This document shows positions 59,301-64,000 of a stretch of 64,000 nucleotides of DNA, one piece after another. The position numbers and the translations under genes are program-made. Numbering within the stretch: position 1 is the first letter of the stretch; every line of letters begins with the position of its first letter. Origin of the DNA: Diphasiastrum complanatum (lineage: Eukaryota; Streptophyta; Lycopodiopsida; Lycopodiales; Lycopodiaceae); the NCBI GenBank assembly GCA_029204225.1, contig CM055102.1:23409390-23473389 (forward strand). Reading direction: 5' to 3'. Below the pieces are notes generated by a model, which saw nothing but the letters and a program-made list of their open reading frames with translations, did no database searches and was not told where the DNA came from.

Positions 59301-60313
59301 CTGATAAAAGCAAGATTCCATGGTTTGAACACTATGCACGGCCTGGCTTTCAAGATCTCTCTTCAATGCAAGACCTACCTTATGATCACTCAATTCTGCT
59401 TGAAAATCTGATGGATCCAGCACATATTCCTATTTCTCATGATAGAACAGATTTGTCTGCAAAGCGTGAGAATGCGCAAGCTCTTAAATTTGAAGTCACC
59501 GAACGGACATCAAGGGGCTTTGCTGGGAATTGGGGTGAATCTAGTAGTGACTCCCTGTTAAGTTGTACTCGCTTTGAAGCACCATGTGTTCTTCGAAATG
59601 ACAAGGTCGTTACTGACAAAGATGGAAAGACTGTCTACTCCAGCGCCCTTTTCCTTTGCTGTCCTGCTGGTCAAGGTAAATCTATGCTCACTGTACGATT
59701 TGGTTCAACTAATTTTGGGAGCAGCCTAAAGTGGTTTCCAACCTGGTTGATCCATCGAACATCCAACACTGTTTTTGAGCAAGATATGGGGTTTCTTTCT
59801 TCTCAGAATGCAACTATGATCCGGAAAGGAGTGCCCACAAAGGATTTGTATCTGAACCTGAAGTCGTCGGATACCTGGGTGACTGAATACAGGAAATGGC
59901 TTGATAAAGTTGGGCATGGCATGCCTTACTATATTGGTCACCGGACACTTTCTCTAGCACCTGCTGCGGCTGTTTTGGAAGCTGCACCTGCTGGTCTTGT
60001 TGCAGCCACAGCATCTTCATATCCCTCAAAGGGTGTCATTAGCACTCTTTTTGCTCGAGATCCTACAAATCGTTATTTCCGGCATGTTATTCATTGCATT
60101 ACATGTAGAAAGGCACTCAAAAACTTCAAAAAGGTACAAAAGCTGTCTCAGGTTTTTGCTGGTCTTTCTGCAATTCTCGCTATTGTTTTGGCTAACAATG
60201 TTTGGAGGCTTGCTTTGGTTCCCTGTTCACTACTGATGCTGATTACAGCGTATATATGCTCTCTTGGAGTGACTGAGTTGACGACAAATTTTGTAAGAGC
60301 ACACCGCAAGTAG
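50369..60313 (+). CDS. PTC52: PTC52/ACD1-like Rieske non-heme iron oxygenase, plastid envelope
   Basis: Exons 50369-51003, 54752-54854 and 59198-60313 join in phase through GT-AG sites to give 617 residues. The first ATG with the plastid-style leader is 50369. The first 120 or so residues are Ser/Arg/Ala-rich, a likely chloroplast transit peptide. The Rieske [2Fe-2S] motif is C209-x-H211 and C228-x2-H231, split by intron 1 right after CPHR. The mononuclear iron site reads N316-x2-D319-x2-H322-x4-H327. C546-x2-C549 (HCITC) is the C-terminal redox pair of the PAO/TIC55/PTC52 group. Two membrane spans lie near 565-582 and 585-603. Family members oxygenate chlorophyll derivatives or act at the envelope; Arabidopsis PTC52 is linked to protochlorophyllide-dependent import. 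KVGHGMPYY...GHRTLSL and NRYFRHVIHC favour PTC52 over pheophorbide a oxygenase or TIC55. The exons are intact although both introns are full of repeats. Confidence 0.93.
51085..51655. repeat. Four tandem repeat units in intron 1
   Basis: Units begin at agcatctcagtgag at 51085, 51229, 51388 and 51520 (spacing 144, 159 and 132 bp). Each runs through tgtagctttnaccttaattt and aatcagaaggaatta(ggct). The second unit has an internal 19-bp duplication (gtagatttcaacctgtagatttcaacct region). Confidence 0.9.
51656..54751 (+). other. Remainder of intron 1
   Basis: Non-coding. 51830-51905 is rich in gactcgggagtcaggagtca-type short repeats. 52370-52830 is an A-rich piece related to the LARD-like sequence at 9320-9790. 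54497-54513 has a short GA run. No TE protein is recognised; small open frames around 53865-54276 have no known family. Confidence 0.5.
55007..55224 (+). repeat. Copia I 5' LTR (218 bp)
   Basis: TGTTGGTGTC...ATTGCA. The first 30 bases contain an inverted repeat (ttggtgtc...gacaccaa) able to form a small hairpin. Confidence 0.9.
55229..57610 (+). pseudogene. Copia I polyprotein remnant: gag stub, integrase end, RT, RNase H
   Basis: MIDRLEADNYSSWSWKMKIL then KDKGLWGVVSGEE is the gag start. After a deletion near 55400, LPKYLWAEAVATACHIINRS and GKTPHEMW of integrase follow, then KCLFVGYPEGTKGYKLFDP. RT reads VDFDETVAPVARIGSIRIIL, QLDVKTTFLNG, KALYGLKQSSRIWYERI and ALYVDDIILIG (catalytic Asp residues kept). 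RNase H has GFVDSDWAGDTDDRKSTCGF, a TAG at 57227, then ALSSTEAELMGICHGARE, KHIDIQHHFVKDLV and IMAKPLSKDRF. RT and RNase H would be nearly continuous except for that stop. Confidence 0.92.
57626..57842 (+). repeat. Copia I 3' LTR (217 bp)
   Basis: Aligns base for base with 55007-55224 except one substitution and one missing G. Confidence 0.93.
57843..59197 (+). other. Remainder of intron 2
   Basis: Non-coding sequence after the copia insertion, ending in a pyrimidine-rich stretch and the acceptor AG at 59196-59197. No TE protein or repeat array is recognised. Confidence 0.6.
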
Positions 60314-60535
60314 AGGCAGAGATACCACAATCCCTGAAAAATCTGAGGAACAGATTTCAACCAGATAATGGTGATAAGGTAGTCTAACTGTACTGCTCCC
60401 TGGGTATTGATGTTTCCTTCTGTGAGTATTCCAAGCAGCCAGAAGTATAACTGAGCATACAATAATAGACCTAGTAGCAGTTGCAAGATCTACACTCAGG
60501 TTATGGTAAATTAAGCTGTACTAATATGAAAAGCA

Positions 60536-60741
60536 GCTGAGTACCTGTATAAGGTGCACTTGCAATGTGTTCTGCATAGATGATCTGCAAGTGTCGATGC
60601 TGATCATCCCTGTTGAGGTTACTACATCAGTACAAAAAGCTGAGTACCTATATAAGGTGCACTTGCAATGTTATGTGCATAGATGATCTGCAAGTGTTGA
60701 TGCTGGTCATCCCTTTTGAGATTACAAGATCAGGTGATGGT
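60536..60741. repeat. Tandem duplication, ~103-bp unit
   Basis: gctgagtacctgtataaggt at 60536 recurs as gctgagtacctatataaggt at 60639. Both continue through tgcacttgcaatg, gcatagatgatctgcaagtg and gatgctg(a/g)tcatccc with few differences. Confidence 0.9.
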
Positions 60742-61212
60742 AAGCCACTGTACTAATATGAAAGGATGCATCCCACATTAAGTTGCATTGATGCTATGCT
60801 CCTGATTCATCATCCCATTGCTTTTATTCTAAAGATTACTAGCTCTGAATAAAATTGTAGCTGTTTTACTATACATGCCTTGCTTAAGCATCAGAATTGT
60901 CTCTAAACTTTCAGTCCCAACCTCAATATTTGCCAATGGTACAAGGTTTTGGGTATGTAAAATAATAAAATAAAAGCCTTGCCATGTGACACATGGCAAA
61001 GCTCTATTTTCAATCCCATAACCGGAGCTGAATTTTTTTCCTCAGGAAATATATACACAAACTGCCGAGTCCCTGTCAATGTGTGCATGTGCAAGCCTCA
61101 TTCTGAAAATTGCCCATGTGTAATTCTTGCTTGTGCAGATATTGGACTACAATATGGATTTCGATCCTATCTATAAATTTTGGCCAGTTCAAATTTGCCA
61201 CATGGCTGACAC

Positions 61213-61308
61213 GTGGCAAGTTTTGATTGAGATGGGACCAAACCTTGAGAGTAATGCCTTGTGGCAAGTTTTGATTGAGATGGGGCCAAACCTTGAGGAT
61301 ACTGCCTC
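61213..61308. repeat. Tandem duplication, 48-bp unit
   Basis: gtggcaagttttgattgaga, then tggg(a/g)ccaaaccttgag, occurs at 61213 and 61261. Confidence 0.92.
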
Positions 61309-63075
61309 GCCTTTCCCCCAAGAAATTGAGAAACCATAGCTAAGGGACACTATACGGAAATGCCATGCACTCACAAAAGCAAATTAGTGCAAAGTAATCA
61401 CCTTAAGGTGGTTTCACATTGCCGGCAAGTCCCTTTGCTTGGTCCTTTCACTTGCCACCCATTTCTTGAATCTTGGCAAGTGAGTTGACGACAGATTTGG
61501 TTGGTTAGTGTTAAATGCAGGTCCACAATATGATTGGCCCATTTGAATCTTGACATACGATTGGTCCATTTTGTTTAAGGTCTTGTGTTTTGAAAGGCAA
61601 GTATGAAAATTCTCGTGTTAAAAGGTTGAAGGGTGCTACAAGTTTTTTTTTCAAGCAATCACCGAACTGGAAAGGTCAAAATTGAAATGCATTTCATTGA
61701 AATGAATATTGGTAGTAAAGGGTTGAGAAGACTTAAAAATGTAGGCCAACATGCCAGGGGCAACTCAACATGCCAAGGGACATTGCCTGGCCCAAAAAAT
61801 AGCTTTGACTTGCCCCTATATGGCAGTGAGTCGCATGTTGATGTGAAAGGTTGGGATGCCCGTTTTTTCTCCTGGACCAATAGGAGCTCTATTTTAAATT
61901 TTGGACTTGCCAGACATGTAGCATGTAGTGTGAAATGGGCCCAAGTTAGTGTATGTGAAATAGAGGGAGAAATGCATCTTGGTTTCCAAGGGGCCCTAAA
62001 CTTAGGACCAAAGAAACTTTGGATGCCAAACTAACCAACTGAATCAACCCCGTTGGATAGAAAATGGGTAGAAATTAATATATTGATATACATTGCAAGG
62101 GAGAGAAATTATGCAAAAAGAAAGTTAACAAAACTTTTTGAAATTCTTAATAAGCTCTTTTGAAATGAAATGTCTTTTTCTTAGGGATAATGTTTTTTTG
62201 GTGCATTTCCCCATCACAATATGATTCCCTTATTGGAGACAGAGTTTGGAAAATATGTTTTGTCAAGTTTTTACGCGTGTAAGGACCTGCCCAACACCCA
62301 CAATTGATCTTCTAAGGTAGTTGTGATTGCACATAGATTGCATCCTACAATCTTTCTAGATTGATTCTAAGGCAAGAGCACAATTTCATGCATAATGAAT
62401 TCACATTCAATTGGCACTCAAAGCAATCAAAGTACATGAAAAAACTAAGTTCCCAACATGCTTTTAGAAAGAGAAAAATAGCCTAATCTCATGTTGAGAG
62501 AGAAAATGAGTGATCCCTCAAGTAGAGAGAGAATATGAGGAAAAACAATGTGTAGTCACCAAAATTGCTTCACAAAAGCTTATATTTACAATAAGAGATC
62601 ACTTCCGTATAGGAGTAGCTCGAGATCTAGCATGAGGAATGTTTGAATGTGGGTGAACCTCATGAATTCCACCGCTCATAATGATTGGACCTCTAGATCC
62701 TCACCTTTGTCCATGATTGGATCAATTGGCTAGAATGAACCGATTTGCACCTCTAAACATGATTGGGCCAACCATTTTGCACCTCATAATGTGATTGGCT
62801 TTAGGATCCACACCTCTTAATTTGATTGGGCCATATTCGACGTTCAGATGTGAATTTGGTTGCAACATTTTGTGACATGTGTCACCATCTCACCAGGACT
62901 CGAGTTGAAGGCCTCTTGACTTTTCAAACTCTACTTGAAAATGTGTACAAGACAATAATGGACATTTGTACATGAGATTGACAAGTCAATCAAGATAAAT
63001 TTTGTCTATTTTTCACACAGCTCCTCAAAAATTAGCTGGGATAACTATGCTAATTTTCTCCAAAACTTAAGTAGC

Positions 63076-63412
63076 TATCATCCGATGAAGTAGAATACGT
63101 CGTTGCCACAAAGATGGCCACCGAATTGACATGGCTCAAACAATTCATAGACGACTTGGGAGAGAGTACACATGAGCCATTGATTCTCTACATGGACAAC
63201 ACCTCTGCCATACACCTGACAAAGGACCATGTGTTTCATTCAAGGACAAAGCACATTGCGATCAAGCATCACTTGATCAGAGACATGGTTGAGAAAGACC
63301 AGCTGAGAACTGTGTTCATTCCAACCATACAGATGGTTGCTAATTTATTCACTAAACCCTTAGATAAGGGATTGTTTGAAAGGCAGAGAGCCAGCCTAGG
63401 AATCAAAAGACT
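63076..63412 (+). pseudogene. Copia RNase H C-terminal fragment
   Basis: SSDEVEYVVATKMATELTWL, then LYMDNTSAIHLTKDHVFHSR, TKHIAIKHHLIRDMVEKDQL and MVANLFTKPLDKGLFERQRA: the end of a copia polyprotein. The frame reads open into unrelated sequence at about 63413, where a gypsy fragment in the other direction begins. Confidence 0.9.
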
Positions 63413-64000
63413 GAGCACTGCTCCAATGACATACTTGGATGCATCGGTATGCACATGGAATTCTTTGGAGTAATTAGGAGTCCAGAGGATAGGTGCATTG
63501 GTAAGAGCTTCTTTGAGTTGATTGAATGCGATGCGTTGTTCATCAGTCCATTTGGGGACAACAACTACTTTGTAGATTAACTGTGATTTATTAGCAAAGT
63601 CGAAAATAAAGCACCGATAGTAGTTGGCGTGGCCAAGAAAAGAATACACTTCGCGGATGGTACGTGGTCCCAGTAGATTTTGAATGATGAGGATCTTTTG
63701 GGGGTCAGTTGCGATGCCATTTTTTGAAATGATATGTCCTAACACAATACCATGTGTTACCCAGATTTGGCATTTTTCAGGGTTCAAGGAGAGACCGAAT
63801 CGTTGACATTGCATAAAAATTTTCTCAAGCACAAACAGATGTCGTGATTCTTTTGAATGTGCACCTAAATCATCCAAGTAAACTTCTAAGGTGTCTCCCA
63901 TTTGTTGAGAAAAGGTAGCTTGCATAACACATGGAAATGTGCTAGGAGCATTGTAGAGACCAAAAGGCATGACTTTCCAACAGAAGGTTCCCCATTCTGT
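63413..64000 (-). pseudogene. Ty3/gypsy reverse transcriptase to RNase H start, continuing past the window
   Basis: From the right edge on the minus strand: TEWGTFCWKVMPFGLYNAPS (RT motif B), VYLDDLGAHS (catalytic YLDD box), LNPEKCQIWVTH, LGHIISKNGIATDP and REVYSFLGHANYYRCFIFDF. FNQLKEALTNAPILWTPNYS and HVHTDASKYVIGAVL of RNase H follow. It is open throughout, about 190 codons, then runs into the copia fragment. The rest of the element would lie beyond 64000. Confidence 0.92.

Larger units (their letters stand above)
60314..63075 (+). other. 3' flank of the oxygenase gene and intergenic DNA
   Basis: Presumably starts with the 3'UTR. Contains the two short direct repeats listed separately. 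From about 61400 to 63075 no gene is seen; scattered open stretches (for example 61633-62034) have no recognised family. Confidence 0.5.

Noticed and set aside
60148-60486. Antisense 112-residue frame over the end of the oxygenase gene
   Set aside because: Shadow of the coding strand; it shows no family motif of its own.

Overview
This is nuclear DNA of a land plant. It carries two host genes with GT-AG introns, one for a plastid Rieske oxygenase and one for a copper amine oxidase. Between and inside them lie many decayed Ty1/copia and Ty3/gypsy retrotransposons and long GA/CT microsatellites. The long TE-filled introns and the dense nested LTR elements fit a large genome, possibly a fern or other seed-free plant. 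That placement is an impression, not a demonstration.

Layout. 1-3553 (minus): a primary amine oxidase gene, eight exons visible, running off the left edge; its upstream region has a GA microsatellite. 5254-7251 (minus): gypsy gag-like reading frames followed by a frame of unknown identity. 8130-8690: joined fragments of EF-1alpha and actin coding sequence. 9059-12317: non-coding LTR-element remains and a chromovirus 3' end. 13636-19785: a copia element (A, plus) interrupted by a second copia element (B, minus, 14261-18274). 19787-24165: copia C. 24330-28250: a gypsy fragment and copia D. 28984-29114: a 131-bp GA tract. 29535-31023: a reverse transcriptase of neither copia nor gypsy type. 32459-36760: LTR remains, a 46-bp-arm palindrome and copia E. 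37736-44729: a Tat/Athila-like gypsy element (F) with an extra long 3' reading frame, preceded by a cluster of TTCnnGAA motifs. 45520-49010: copia G and H.

50369-60313 (plus) is the second host gene, a three-exon PTC52/ACD1-like Rieske oxygenase (617 residues deduced). Its introns are 3.7 and 4.3 kb. Intron 1 has tandem repeats; intron 2 holds copia I in sense, with LTRs differing by one substitution and one indel. 63076-64000 is a joined copia/gypsy fragment at the right edge.

The two host genes look unrelated in function: peroxisomal or apoplastic amine oxidation versus plastid envelope chlorophyll or translocon chemistry. None of the retroelement frames looks intact. Intron boundaries were deduced by reading splice sites and protein-family similarity by eye; no alignment or search was run.
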